A stretch of DNA of 64,000 bases from Alviniconcha marisindica (taxonomy: Eukaryota > Mollusca > Gastropoda > Provannidae): NCBI GenBank assembly GCA_018857735.1, contig JABMCL010000295.1, positions 304,501 to 368,500 on the forward strand. Reading direction: 5' to 3'. Numbering within the stretch: the first letter of the stretch is position 1; each line of letters opens with the position of its first letter. Shown here piece after piece: positions 29,401 to 40,707 of the stretch. The translations under genes were made by a program, and so were the position numbers. Below the pieces are notes generated by a model that was not told the origin of the DNA, did not search any database, and saw nothing but the letters and a program-made list of their open reading frames with translations.

Positions 29401-31528
29401 TCCCAGCATCCCTACCCCTGACCTCATCCAGGGTCCACTCTACAGTGCGGCTGCTGTCTGACTGTTGGTAGGCTGGCCTCAGAAGGGGACACTGCATTGT
29501 TGCCGAGTCACTTCGGTGGTGGTCAGTGAAGCCTGTCTGATTCAGCATACACAGGACACCACCTACTATGCCCCCTACTGGCAACAATGTTAGTTAGCTG
29601 TAGAAGTCATAGAATCAGACAGTGTGCATAGAGCAGAACACTACTACGTCCTAACATCAATCCCACTACGTGATCTCTCTTGTTGAAAGTTTTGATCAGA
29701 ACTGCCTGCGGCAAAGGACGGGGCAGGAACATTGAGATCAAGTCACTATGAGAGCAGATGAGACAATGTTTATTGTGCAATGATGGGTGATGACGACGAT
29801 GATATCGGATGAGCCTATGGAGATCCATTCCCCTGAGTTAAACTACATTCGCAGATTGCAGAAGCCAGCGGAGGACAGAACCCACCTCACTCCCAGTGAA
29901 CCTGCATGGGGGCAGCATAGGGATCTCTCCTTCATAGCCAGCACTCATCCCCCCAAAGTGCTTGCTGGCCAGCTTCACCAGGTGATCATGGTCCACACCT
30001 GCACCACACAGAATCCAGAACATCATCATTCACACACAACTCTTTGAAGTTTTTCATCCCCCTCCTCAACAATCTGTACCAGTCATGTTTCACATCAGCA
30101 TGACTGAACATCCTTTTTATATAACATATATATATATATATATATTACACACTGCTAACCCCTCCAGCTGTTCTGTGCCAGGACAGCTGTATCAGTGCAT
30201 TGATACTACTAGTTCATGCCTGTGCCACAGATCATCCGTTACATCACTACCCCTCCACCACCTCCCCCAACATAAACACCACTATATCGTGGTTCGTGTT
30301 TGCACCACAGATCATCCACCCCATCATGCAAAGAAAACTCTTGCCCTACATCATCCCCCAAACATTAGTGTGATTCGTGTTTCATCACACACAGCTCACT
30401 TTAACCCCCCCAACCCCCCACGTCTCTGTTGGCTAGCTTCCTAGCTCAAACCAGCACAACAAACCACACATACACAGCTAACTCCATTGCCCACCATCAA
30501 ATACAGCTTACACATGCAACTCCCTCCTTCTGCCTCCATCCAACCCCCTTTCATCGTTTTGCAGACTAGCTCAGGAGCTGTAGCAGCCAACATTACCGGC
30601 TGAGCACAACATGACGCCAGTTCTTACCTCCAGCAGCTGCCAGCACCATGCGGGGTCCCTTGTAGTGAGTGCCAATGTACTCCAGCAAGTCGTTACGATT
30701 AATTGACCTGCACGCATAATACGTCATCATTAGAAGAACATATAACTGCTCTGTTTTCTCTCTCATGCAAGTCAACAACAAGACCAGCAAAAACTAAAAA
30801 CAACAACAACACAACAACTAAAGCTGTTTGAAGACATTTTTCATGCAAGTCAAACCAAGAGACAAAACAATCTGCATACATAGTGCAGATTAACATTTCA
30901 GCTGTGTGTCTTCAAGCCAAGTTATTGTTTTTTAAAGCACACAATGCAAAGAAAATGAGAGGCATATATATATGCGAAAAAGTAGAGACCAATGACATTC
31001 AAAGGCAGTGGTTTAATAGACATTTTCCTTCTGCAAAAATGACAACTGATTTCTGTGCCCTGTATTAATGAAACTAATCTAAAATGGTTGACAGAAGGGG
31101 AGAATCTGAGTTGCATTTCATGTGCTAGCAAGTAACCCAAAGTATTAATTTGCTGTGTGCATGCACACATGTCCACCACTCACTGGATGTTCCGTGTAGG
31201 CCCAAGGATGGTACGGCCAAGGGCAGTGCCCTGGAAGGCTGTGGCATGGAGATGGTCAAAGACGACTTCCTGCAGATTGGTCTCTACCTCCTGCATCTCA
31301 CGCAGAATGACGCCACGCTCACGCTCAATTTCCTGCTCCCCCAACAGGCTGTTCTGGATGATGTCTGACAGGATGTCCACCGCTGAACAAACAACATACT
31401 GCAGCTTCAAAAAACAACACACGAGCTGACTGCAATATCATTTACAGACACATCAACTGAGCAAGAGCACCACAGAGGCAAACAATCTTGTTATTCTTGC
31501 AAAGTCCAACAACAACAAAAAGACACAT

Positions 31529-31561
<33 letters not shown>

Positions 31562-34500
31562 ATTCACAACTTGTAGACAAACCAAACACCTTTGCCATCG
31601 TTTATTCCTCAAATTATTCTCACATTCAAGTCTCTACATCTGAGCTGAAAAATCAAACAAATAAATTTGTGACCTACCAAAACTGACATAACGACCACAC
31701 AGTCTTCACCTTTACACAACTTGTAACCTCCCCCCCATCCTTTACACTTGCCATCGATCCAATCCTTTACACTCCCCTCAAGGCTATTTGTGGGAGGAAA
31801 GCACACCAAGAGCACACCTTTGGCAAAGAAAAGGTTAAACTGGTCCCCAGTCACTAAAACAGAGCTTATCAACATCATCATCCGGAGTTTCAGAGTTGCG
31901 GCCTCCTGCCTGCTGGCTCTCTACCTTTGTCTAGGTCCCCCTGGAAACACTTGGCATAGTAAACCGTCTGCTCCCGAGAGGTGTAGGCATTCAGGTGAGC
32001 ACCCATGTTCTCCACCTCAAGTTCAAGGTCAGTCTGGCTGCGGGTCTTGGTGCCCTGCAAAAAAACACCAATAAATGCTTGTTCACAAAACTGGAAGAGG
32101 ACACATACTGTATAAAAAGAAGCTGTACATTTTTTACAGGTGAAACCATTTATATTCATCCCAAAACACTAACACTTCTCACACTTCTGACAACATAGGC
32201 AGCAGCAGGGTTCCAGATGTAACACTAACAATATTCACAACACATTCCCTGCCTGCACCTCTACCAAATTGGCAATCCCTTCTCTTAGACCCATGGGCAT
32301 GGTTAAATCATCTCAAAACCAAGAATCCCCCCCCCCCCCCAATCGCAACGGCTGAGACACTTCTGTGCTATAATAATTTTATACCTGGCCATTTCTTCAA
32401 TGTACCCCTACCCTTTGAGTTACATCATGCTTCATCTGAATTCACCTTCGTTATTACTAATGAGTCTGAGCCAGCTCTCCTTTAGAGCCACAACCTCTGA
32501 ATCCTGGGGTTCATACACCTTGTAATTTTTACATCCAATGAAAATTTGTCTGTCTTAATGAGCTGAAATACCCCTGACACCTTTCTGTGTGAGGGGCAGT
32601 GGGAAATGTGACTTGTGAGGTGTGTGTCTGTTTGTGTGTTGGGGGTCACCATGCCAAAAATACACTGAAATAAAACACTGGGTGGTTTTGTTTTGTTTTT
32701 ACCTTGAAAGCCATGTGCTCCAGGAAGTGAGCCACTCCATTGTTCTTCTCATTTTCAAAGCGACTGCCAGCATCAATCCACAGACCCACCTGTCAGACAA
32801 GTACTAAATTAGTTCACCAATACTAGCACTGTAGAAGAAACCAAAATTAGTTCACCACTGTAGAAGAAACCGCCACAGTACTGTACTAGTAAATCTTGTC
32901 TACAAGTCAACTGCAACTACAAAAAACAATAAAAGTGAGTCACATTCTTAATTTTAATTACTGTTAAGGACAACAAATTTTCCAGGAAATGCTTTATTAT
33001 CTTATACCCTGGACAGTAATCAATGTGATGCAAGTAATTTACAGAAGATAAAAAAGGATTTCCCCCTTCTTTCTTACAGTTACAGTTATTAAACAGCACA
33101 CACACACACACCATAGACAGAAGCAGCAAAACTATAATCAGTCAAACTGATGTCCAACTTGTGTAAACAGTTGTCTCAGTCAGTGCCCCAACACCTGAGC
33201 TGTAACTCACAGTGCATGTTGGGATGCCAGAATCCTCTGTGGCTATTCGCAAGCCATTGTCCAGGGCAGACACGCGAGTCTCAGGGATGTTGAGGACTGT
33301 TTGTTCATAGGTTGCTGCTTTTGTGGAGCGCCATCGTCGAGTGATGACTGCACCAGCACAGGGTGCCTGGGAAGAAACAGCATTTTTCCCCTTAATTAAC
33401 AGATTGCAGTCACAGCAGTGCTTGCATGATGCAGACATAACTGATTAAATGACTCATTTAATGTCTGTGCATTACAATTCACAGGTACTTAAGAAAAGTG
33501 TGTAGCAACTTAGCCAACTAGCATTAACAATCAATACATATGTCTTGAAAAATGTCTTTTCAGTTTTAATGATGTGTTCATATTATTTTGGCACCAGTTA
33601 TTACATTATTAGTATAATAATTAATACTGAACTTAATTATTTTAATAAATGATGACAGAAAAAGGATAGCTTTATGAACATATTCTACTGGGGCTGGGTT
33701 GTTTTGTATCTCGGCTACAACTCACATTGACTTAGTTACAATGCTGAGATTCTCAATTTCTTCACTTGTGCCAGTTTTGGCATTTACTGATTTAGACAGT
33801 TGTGTGGTGCACATATGATATAATATTATAGGAAACCACTTATTTTTGATTTCTTTGTACAGCTTTTTAAGCATTTCACTACACAGGATGACCCCTCCAA
33901 ATCAAACAAATAATACATCTTAGTTTTAATTAGACATGAACACTTGTTGAGCACCTCATCTCTTGCGTAAGTGCTTCACAATGGTAACTACAGCACTTCC
34001 ATTTCCAAGCAGACCCACTGCACTCTAGTAGTACGTGACTCTAAATGAGTGACTGTAACTGTTACGCAGTGCGTTCTGAATATGAACCGAAGTAGTTGCA
34101 CCATTGTTAGAAAGCCTGTTTAGTTGTTACTTGGCTGGTGCTATGGGAAACTGCTGCCAAAAGTGCCATCTGGGCACAAGTTCTGTATATTTACTCAAAT
34201 TGCTGTGCATACTTTTTTTTTGGGGTGTTTTCTACATAGCCTTCGAGTTTTCCACCCCCAACATGATAGTAAACTAAGCAATGGTCTTAGACTGGCTGAC
34301 CTTGATCATTAAAATAAATGGAAGAACAAATGATGCAATTTTTATTTTTATTTTTTTATGGGCCTGTGAATTTGTAAGCTTGGGCAAATTGGTCAGTGTC
34401 AGTTCACTTCAAGATAGTGTCTATGCACTCAAACAAGCCGAAACGTTTTATATCCATTCCAAACTGTGTTTTCCCAGTGGTGCCTTTGAAGCAGTTCCAA

Positions 34501-34725
34501 TGGTAAACACTGTACAACTCCATGTCAATGTCACGTAATATGACCCCTCTCTCTGAATAATACTTCTGTTCTTGATGTCTGCTAAAAAGATGTGAGCGTG
34601 CCATTATGAGTTGGGCACATATTGCAATCTGTTGACATAAACTATGAACACAGTATACCATACAGTAACTGAGTTAGCATACATGCATACATACATGTAC
34701 AATGTCAGCGATTTGTTTGCACACA

Positions 34726-34761
<36 letters not shown>

Positions 34762-35128
34762 GAGTTTTCTCTCCTCAATTCTCTGTTTAAACCAGGTACA
34801 TCTTCTGTATCCTCATCCTCAGGAACAAAATGGTTTTCTTTCTTGTCAGTTGCCTATTTTACTCTTAGTATGATCTATCTAGCCATACTGATTTTCTCTT
34901 TTTGTATACTTGTTTCATGTACACCATTGCATCAAAGAGCACTCACTGCACCCCCGGCAGCCGGGAGATCAACTGTGACTGCTTCACGAATGTTTATACA
35001 ATGACCTAAATGTTCGAAAATAAACTGAATACACAACAAATTCGATGTTAAATTATTAAGCTCACCTTGTGAGCAGTTGCAAGAACTTTAGCGACGCTCG
35101 AAGTGACCTTCAATATGCTGGCTGCCAT
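23496..35128 (-). CDS. PMPCB: Mitochondrial-processing peptidase beta subunit, complete (12 exons)
   Basis: Catalytic M16 metallopeptidase subunit that cleaves presequences in the matrix with the alpha subunit. Exons, 5' to 3' on the minus strand: 35128-35066, 33366-33211, 32789-32703, 32054-31925, 31382-31184, 30707-30628, 29998-29886, 29068-28830, 27546-27481, 26808-26692, 25347-25214, 23560-23496. All GT/AG with matching phases; 482 residues, close to the human length. The zinc motif HFLEH is at about residues 94-98 and the distal Glu ligand at about 174, the M16B spacing. Residues 1-21 ([20 protein letters not shown]) are basic/hydroxylated as expected for a matrix presequence. The end SSMYWLRL* matches the family C-terminus as I recall it. 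A second in-frame copy of exons 9-10 lies at 26260-26195 and 25886-25773. Introns carry many minisatellites. Confidence 0.96.
24220..24735 (+). repeat. Degenerate repeat of about 40 bp, about a dozen copies
   Basis: The unit contains TGCTGAGAGATAGGCTGCAA followed by TCAAAACCTGATTTGCTTTG. Lengths vary by internal deletions. It is in the last PMPCB intron. Confidence 0.9.
25773..25886 (-). CDS. PMPCB: Second copy of PMPCB exon 10 (alternative or extra exon)
   Basis: Bounded by CTACAG|GATG and CCG|GTAGGA and entered in the same phase 2 as exon 10. It encodes [20 protein letters not shown] and a segment ending LAEALGR. Compared with exon 10 at 26808-26692 it is one codon shorter: LLQLDGSTP becomes LLQDGSTP. 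No stop or frameshift is present. Joined to 26260-26195 it forms a cassette that can replace exons 9-10 or be added after them in frame. Confidence 0.75.
26195..26260 (-). CDS. PMPCB: Second copy of PMPCB exon 9 (alternative or extra exon)
   Basis: Same length (66 bp), same phase-2 boundaries and same junction bases (CCAG|GGGTCT and GAATG|GTGAG) as exon 9 at 27546-27481. Peptide differences: LSIEDM to LNIEDM and VQAEW to VQHEW. The flanking introns also resemble each other (GCAGTA[GT]GCTGGTTT, ACAACAGCC motifs), so a segment of about 1 kb was duplicated. Selection seems to have kept the copy open, but use is unproven. Confidence 0.75.
26440..26625 (+). repeat. 55-bp C/T-rich minisatellite, about four copies
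   Basis: The unit contains TTTTGTTCCCCTCCCTTCAA, then TCATTTACTCCCC and CATCCTTTACACCTGC. It lies in the PMPCB intron between exon 10 and the duplicated exon 9. Confidence 0.92.
27562..28215 (+). repeat. 317-bp tandem duplication in PMPCB intron 8
   Basis: 27562-27878 and 27879-28195 appear identical; the same 85-codon chance ORF starts at 27651 and 27968. A third copy begins at 28196 and stops after about 20 bp. The duplication ends at the splice-donor-like ACCAGAGTGGATATAATAGG motif described in the adjacent array. Confidence 0.95.
28260..28825 (-). repeat. About 65-bp array carrying copies of the PMPCB exon 8 donor region
   Basis: Plus-strand units contain CAATATACAAACATCCCCTC, then ACCAGAGTGGGTATAATAGG. 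On the minus strand each reads CTCTG|GTGAGGGGATG, matching the true exon 8 end and donor at 28830/28829. There are about seven full or partial units, plus one in each 317-bp copy at about 27855 and 28172. A poly-C run begins the array. No unit has the rest of the exon. Confidence 0.85.
31530..31561 (+). repeat. Poly-C tract
   Basis: About 32 consecutive C bases in PMPCB intron 4. On the transcribed strand this is a G run. Confidence 0.95.
33367..35065 (-). other. PMPCB intron 1
   Basis: AT-rich intron. It contains a relic of the interspersed family also seen at about 43830-44170 (near 33950-34180) and a short CA run near 34731-34758. No exon or RNA gene was recognised. Confidence 0.7.
33950..34185 (+). 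mobile_element. Interspersed repeat relic
   Basis: AGCAGACCCACTGCACTCTA, the CGAAGTAGTTG piece and TGGCTGGTGCTATGGGAAAC plus TGCTGCCA resemble segments in the same order at about 43875-44015 (AGCAGACTCACTGCGC, CGAAGTGGTGTAC, ATGGCTGGTGCCACATGAAA). The copies are diverged, so old. Confidence 0.5.
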
Positions 35129-35148
35129 GTTTGCCAAAAGAAGGGTGA

Positions 35149-35159
35149 TGCGCATGCGG
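35149..35159. promoter_or_regulatory. NRF-1-like site upstream of the PMPCB start
   Basis: TGCGCATGCGG lies 21 bp 5' of the PMPCB ATG. It matches the palindromic NRF-1 consensus (YGCGCAYGCGCR) except near one end. NRF-1 controls many nuclear genes for mitochondrial proteins in vertebrates. Function here is inference. Confidence 0.5.
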
Positions 35160-35924
35160 TGGGTTTGGCAAAATACAAAATGCGAATGCTCATTTTTCAG
35201 CATACACTAATTCCAACACGTCTGATTAAAACAAACAGTTTGAAAACTAAAATTAGGTGTAACTCATCGCAAAACCTCAATTATTTCTGACATTTTTTTT
35301 ACCGGAATAAAATATATTTTTATTAACTGAAACTAGTGTGTAAACGGAAAAAGCATTAAGTGAGGGGTACACATGTACCCATGTAGGTTCCACTTGTACT
35401 GTTGCGAAAGTTACAACACATTCCGGTAGGTGTTTTTTCCTTTCAGATTTTCATTGAGATTAGACGGCTTTGAAGGTGTAATTAATTTTTCGTGCAGCAA
35501 TGTATTCTAGTGGGACATCATACTGTCGGAAAAAAGAAAAAAGACTCATCGAGGCACTAGCGTTTACGTAAGGTCGTACCCGAAAGGCCACAAACATAGA
35601 TCTGGAGAGGCTTACGACGTTGGAAGTCGCAGAATCATTTGCCTGTACTGTACTGTTAATATCACGAGATTTCATGTAATCTCCAAGCAGTTCCTGCGTA
35701 ATGGATGGTGGCTGCTTACAAAGTAACATCAAGAAGAAGAGTAATTTAGGTCTTTCACTTTAAAGACATAGTTTATTATTATTTTAAATATAAACATTAA
35801 AACCCATTCGAAAAAAGAACTTTGTGTGTGTGTGTGTGTGTTTCCAAAATGGTCTAAACAATCACGCTGTAACAGGAAGGCAGATATATATAATTATGGA
35901 ACATGTGCTTTCACCCAGACAAAT

Positions 35925-36640
35925 GTAAAGTCCTGATCATCACTAGAATATTACTTATCAGAAGCTAGAGGAAACACAACCACCAGTACACTCTGCATGA
36001 CCAGACACTTAAGTCAGTCAACAGTACTCACTACTTGGGCATCACACTGACATCAGACGCCACCTGGAGACTGGCCACATCAACATCACCAGCAAGGCAA
36101 GCAGGACCCTGGGTCCACTGAGAAGAACCCTGAAGATCGGCTCCTCTTTAGTGAAAGGCAGGTCCTGCAAGGTATTCATCAGACCAGTACTGGAATATGC
36201 AAACTCTCTCTGGGACCCAAACAACATAAAGCTGATCAACTGCCTAGAGTCTGTGAAAGGCAGCATGATAGACACAGCAGTGGTACTGCAGGACATCCAG
36301 TGTTAATGACATGCTTATGGCATTAGGCTGGCTATCTCTCCAACGCAGATGCAGGAAAGCAAGACTGGTGAACTTTTGTAAGTTCCACCGTGGCTTCATA
36401 CCCAGTGACACCAAGAAAAGACCAGTCTTCTATCGCAGTGTCAGAAGAGCCTGTCATTCCCATTCTCTCTTGTACCCAGTGCCCTCCTGACATACAGACT
36501 ACAGGATATTCTCCTTTCCCCGCAGTAAAGTCAAAGATTGGATTAACCTCACTGAGGCTGCACCCTCCCTTGAGTCTTTCCAGTCACGTTTCCCAAAATT
36601 GCTACCGTCAGAGTAGGCCCTGCCTGATCGGTAAGTAGTG
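35925..36640 (+). mobile_element. Degenerate LINE reverse-transcriptase 3' fragment
   Basis: Translated in pieces with frameshifts and stops, it gives HPDKCKVLIIT, then VNSTHYLGITLTSDATW, VLEYANSLWDPN (shifted frame), LGWLSLQRRCRKARLVNFCK and LESFQSRFPKLLP. These match, in order, the end of the RT domain and C-terminal region of Jockey/CR1-type LINE ORF2. It is a dead fragment between PMPCB and NAPE-PLD. Confidence 0.85.
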
Positions 36641-36887
36641 TTGAAGGTGGCTAGGACAATGCTGACCAGTCAGGGTTTGCTCCCAGTGACCACTTAGGTA
36701 ACTGGATTGGCCTAGTTGGAGAAATAGTGGTGGGACGATCAAAACTCAATGCTTGTTTGTTTGTAAGACTAAGAGTTTATTTATTTATATTTTTGTATTA
36801 CTGCTGTGCAACCCCTAACAGTGACATAATCTTCAATATGATGAAGGAGGACACTATGGAGGAAGAAGAAGCATGCGTGCATGTTTT

Positions 36888-36892
<5 letters not shown>

Positions 36893-36950
<58 letters not shown>
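36893..36950 (+). repeat. (GT)n microsatellite
   Basis: About 55 bp of GT downstream of the LINE fragment. Confidence 0.96.
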
Positions 36951-37639
36951 TTCATTAGAAAGAATATCACCAGCAGTGAATTGTCCATGGTTTCTGTTTG
37001 GTGGTGAACTGTCCTATGGTAAACTGCCCTGTTCCATGGTGAAATGTCCGGTACACAGTAAATTGCCCTACACCCATGTCATCACCAGCACTTTTTTTTC
37101 TCTTCCAGAGCCATTTAAAGTGAGGCTGAAAGGAACTTGGATAATTGCATACATCTTGATCAAGTTGCATCAGAAAGTGGGGAGAGGAACCCAGCTAATG
37201 CACATGTATATCTTCAGGGTTTTATGAACACACACAAGACGCTTGTGCTTTTGTCATCTGCACTAGGTTCAGCTTGGTAAGTATTACATGTTTGTTATAG
37301 GGGTATATATATATATATATACTTATTATTGTAACCGAGTGCATCTTCATGTTGTGTTTGTGTTGTTGTACTCTGTGTGTCGCGCTGTCAGTGTTCTTTC
37401 GTGTGTGGACGTCATTCAATCTTTCATGGCAAAAATTAGAAGAGAAGTTTTACGTATTATTATTTTGGACGTCACTAAGAGAGCGCGGAAAAAAAAAGAA
37501 GAGGCGATAACAATGGCCTCTCGTAGATACCATCAAGAGAAGAAAATGAAATAAAACAGGAATAACTGGCTGTCGTTTGTTTGTTTTCCCTCCTTCCATC
37601 GACCGTCTACATGTTAGTGTTAGTTCATCCTGAGATGAC

Positions 37640-37685
37640 CCTGTGTGATGGGCTTTATGACTGGACGTTAAAATCTAAATACTAA
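37640..37685 (+). mobile_element. Short interspersed tail motif
   Basis: AGATGACCCTGTGTGATGGG, CTTTATGACTGGACGTTAAA and ATCTAAATACTAAC. A related segment occurs at 43113-43163 (AAGATGACCCTATGTGGATG, TTTAAAATCCAGGAACTGAC) and a shorter one at 6886-6917. This looks like the 3' end of a SINE family. Confidence 0.5.
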
Positions 37686-37734
37686 CCAACTCCTTCAGGC
37701 TGTGCCATGAAATAGTGTTTGAAACTGTCTCTTG

Positions 37735-38195
37735 TTTCAGGATTGTGATCCATAACCACTTTTACTTTTCAAACCACTGCTTATTTCAGGGTAGCGATCT
37801 GTAACTGGTACTTCAAACTATTGCTTGTTACAGGGTAGTGATCAATATAACCAGTACTTCAAACTGCTGCTTATTTCAGTATAGAGATCTGTAACCAGGA
37901 CTTCAAACCACTGCTTGTTTAAAATAGAGATTTGTAACCAGTACTTCAAACCGCTGCTTGTTTCAAAGTAGAGATCTGTAACCTGTACTTCGAACCAAAG
38001 TTAGAGATCCATAACCGGTACATAAACCACTGTTTGTTTCAGGGTAGTGATTTGTTTCAGGGTAGTGATCCATAACCAATATTATTAAACCTCTGCTTGT
38101 TTTAGGGCAGTGGTCTGTTACCAGTACTTGAAACCACTACTTTTTTCACTTTCAGGGTGGTGATCTGTAACCAGTACTTCAAACCACTGCAAGTG
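37735..38195 (+). repeat. About 45-bp array running into the first NAPE-PLD coding exon
   Basis: About nine diverged units of TTTCAGGGTAGTGATCTGTA plus ACCAGTACTTCAAACCACTG and CTTG. The last unit, TTTCAGGGTGGTGATCTGTA at about 38151, supplies the acceptor and the first about 35 bases of the coding exon. Most units therefore carry a TTTCAG|G acceptor-like site. Confidence 0.88.
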
Positions 38196-38210
38196 CACAG
38201 ACCCTGTGAC

Positions 38211-40642
38211 ATGGCTGCTGCTTTCGACCACTTAGAGGGAGCTTCTGAAGTTAAAAAGTCACCTGCTGATGCCACATCGTTCAATGATGAAGAACTGACC
38301 AAACCCATTTTTGAGAATGGGCGGTACCGAAACCCTTGGGAAACCTGGAAGGATGTCAGTGTCATCCGCTATTTTTATTCAGTGATAGAAACGAAGAATG
38401 AATCAAATGTACCATCAAAAAAGGTAATATTTATGAATAATGTGTTTGTCTTGCGCAAATGTTCACTGTTTGTTCCTAATTGTTCACTATGAATTGCCTC
38501 CCCATTCTCCTCCGCCCCCACATCTTTACACATCTCTTAGTACAGGTCTGTCAGCTGGGTCGTGCTCTGTGATCCTCACATGAAAAGCTCAAAATTCCCC
38601 AAACCACTCTCATAACTTTCGGTCAGCTCTCATTTACATTCTTGGCCCTATGTTCCTGCTGATTTGAGAAATGCTGTCTCACTAGCCTGCTTTAGATCTG
38701 TTTTCAACTAGCCCGTTTATGTGCCGTATATTTTGATTTTTTCAAATCATGGCTATGTAACCTGTGCTACCTTTGCACTGATTTTGTCCCTTTTGCATAG
38801 TGTTATACTGCTAGACTGCCTGTGTGCATGTGAGTGGGTGTGGTTTGTCAGCTTGTGATTATGTACAGGACCTTTATAATCATGTATGCAGTCATGTGTG
38901 TTTGTCAGTTGTTATGATTATTGAAAATTCGAGGTGCATTGAGCCTGTATTATATAGGGATTGTGCAATACAAACAATCTTTATTATTATTATCATCATT
39001 AATATTTTCAACCTGCTTTTGAGGGACTTTTAGTTTATCTGTCTTGGTCATCATGGACATGTATAAATTGCTTTGCTGGCCTATTGAGAAAGTACAGTAA
39101 ATGAGCTCAGTAACTGAGTTACAGCATAATCACACCTCAATGAGCACTGCAAGCTAGTGGAATGGGGAGGGGAGAGTGAGATTTGCACTGAAATGGTATT
39201 GAGCATTGATCTTATTGCCTTACGTTTAGTGATTTACTGAATGATGTACAGGCAGCTTTGTTCACTGAAACACCTTGGTGTAAAAGGTGTGGATATGTGA
39301 ACACTCAACACATCAGCAGGTGTATGGACACCCAGAAATCAATTGGTTTGAGTTCTGAAGTGATATACAGTGAAGGTTAAGTAGCCTTGCTTTCTTTTAG
39401 AATGATCGGTTTTTGCTTTCATCTAGGTTTTTATCAGGTCCCCCATACACAAAGTATGCACATTCATTTATGTGTGCACTATTTTTCATTTGTTTCCCCA
39501 AGGAGCTTGACAAGACACTGCCCATCATAAAACCAAACATGCGTGAATTTGATCAGCCGCTGAGGTCAGGAGTTCGTATGATGTGGATTGGACACGCCAC
39601 AGTTCTTGCTCAACTGGACGGGTTCACTGTCATGACTGACCCAGTTTTCAGCCAGCGTGCCTCAGTCTCACAGTGGTTTGGCCCGAAACGTTATCGGGAC
39701 CCTCCCTGCACCATTGAAGAACTGCCCAAACTGGATGCTGTGCTGATCAGCCACAATCACTACGATCACCTAGATCATGGTAGTGTGGTGGCCTTGAACA
39801 AACGTTTTGGCAAAGACTTGAAGTGGTTTGTGCCCATGGGATTGAAGCGCTGGTTCAGTGAGGTGGGATGTGAGAACGTTGTGGAGATGTCATGGTGGGA
39901 CGAACAGAAAGTGGAGGGGACAAACTCAAAGGGCGTGCGCGTGGCTTGTACTCCTTGTCAACACTGGTGTAAACGTGGTGCCATTGATGATAACAGGGTG
40001 AGATGAAGACGGCAGTGATAAATTTGACAAATTAAATTACATTTAAATTATTTCAAGAAGTATGTGAGAACAACAACAAAAAACTTTTTTGTTGTTGTTC
40101 TTGTTTAAAAAAAAACTAAACTTTTTCTTCTTACTGCTTTCTATTTCTAACCACTGATGCAACCAGTTGTATCTTTGAACCTGTACAATAAAAACCTTGT
40201 CATGATAGAGGGTGAACAAGCTGAATAGTAATGGTAAGTGGAACTGTCCTTGTGTTTTGTGACTGTCTTTGTTTCTTGGCCAGTGACCTACAATGATCTC
40301 ACTGAAATACTAGCTTCCTCCCAAACTCTCCACCCCCATCTCCCTCTAAATAATGGAAAATTAAAAAAGAGAGATTATTTTTGCATTTTTTTTATTTGCA
40401 TTTTTTTTTAGAGGGATGGGGAAGTGAAGATCCCCTACTGTAAATTTCTACTCATATAAAACAAACTGTTCAGGTGCTATGGAGCAGCTGGTGTGTGCTG
40501 GGACCAAACCATTCCTTCCACTTCGCAGGGGACACCGGTTACTGTCATGGTTTTCAGCAAATTGGTCACAAATATGGACCCTTCACTGCCGCCGCTATTC
40601 CTATAGGCGCTTACCACCCCAGGTACTTGATACTGTGTGCAT

Positions 40643-40707
<65 letters not shown>

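Noticed and set aside
35460..35732. 90-codon minus-strand frame upstream of PMPCB
   Set aside because: No recognisable domain and no clear splice partners.
37426..37554. Small Lys/Arg-rich ORF followed immediately by AATAAA
   Set aside because: Short, no similarity recognised; the composition is simple purine-rich sequence.
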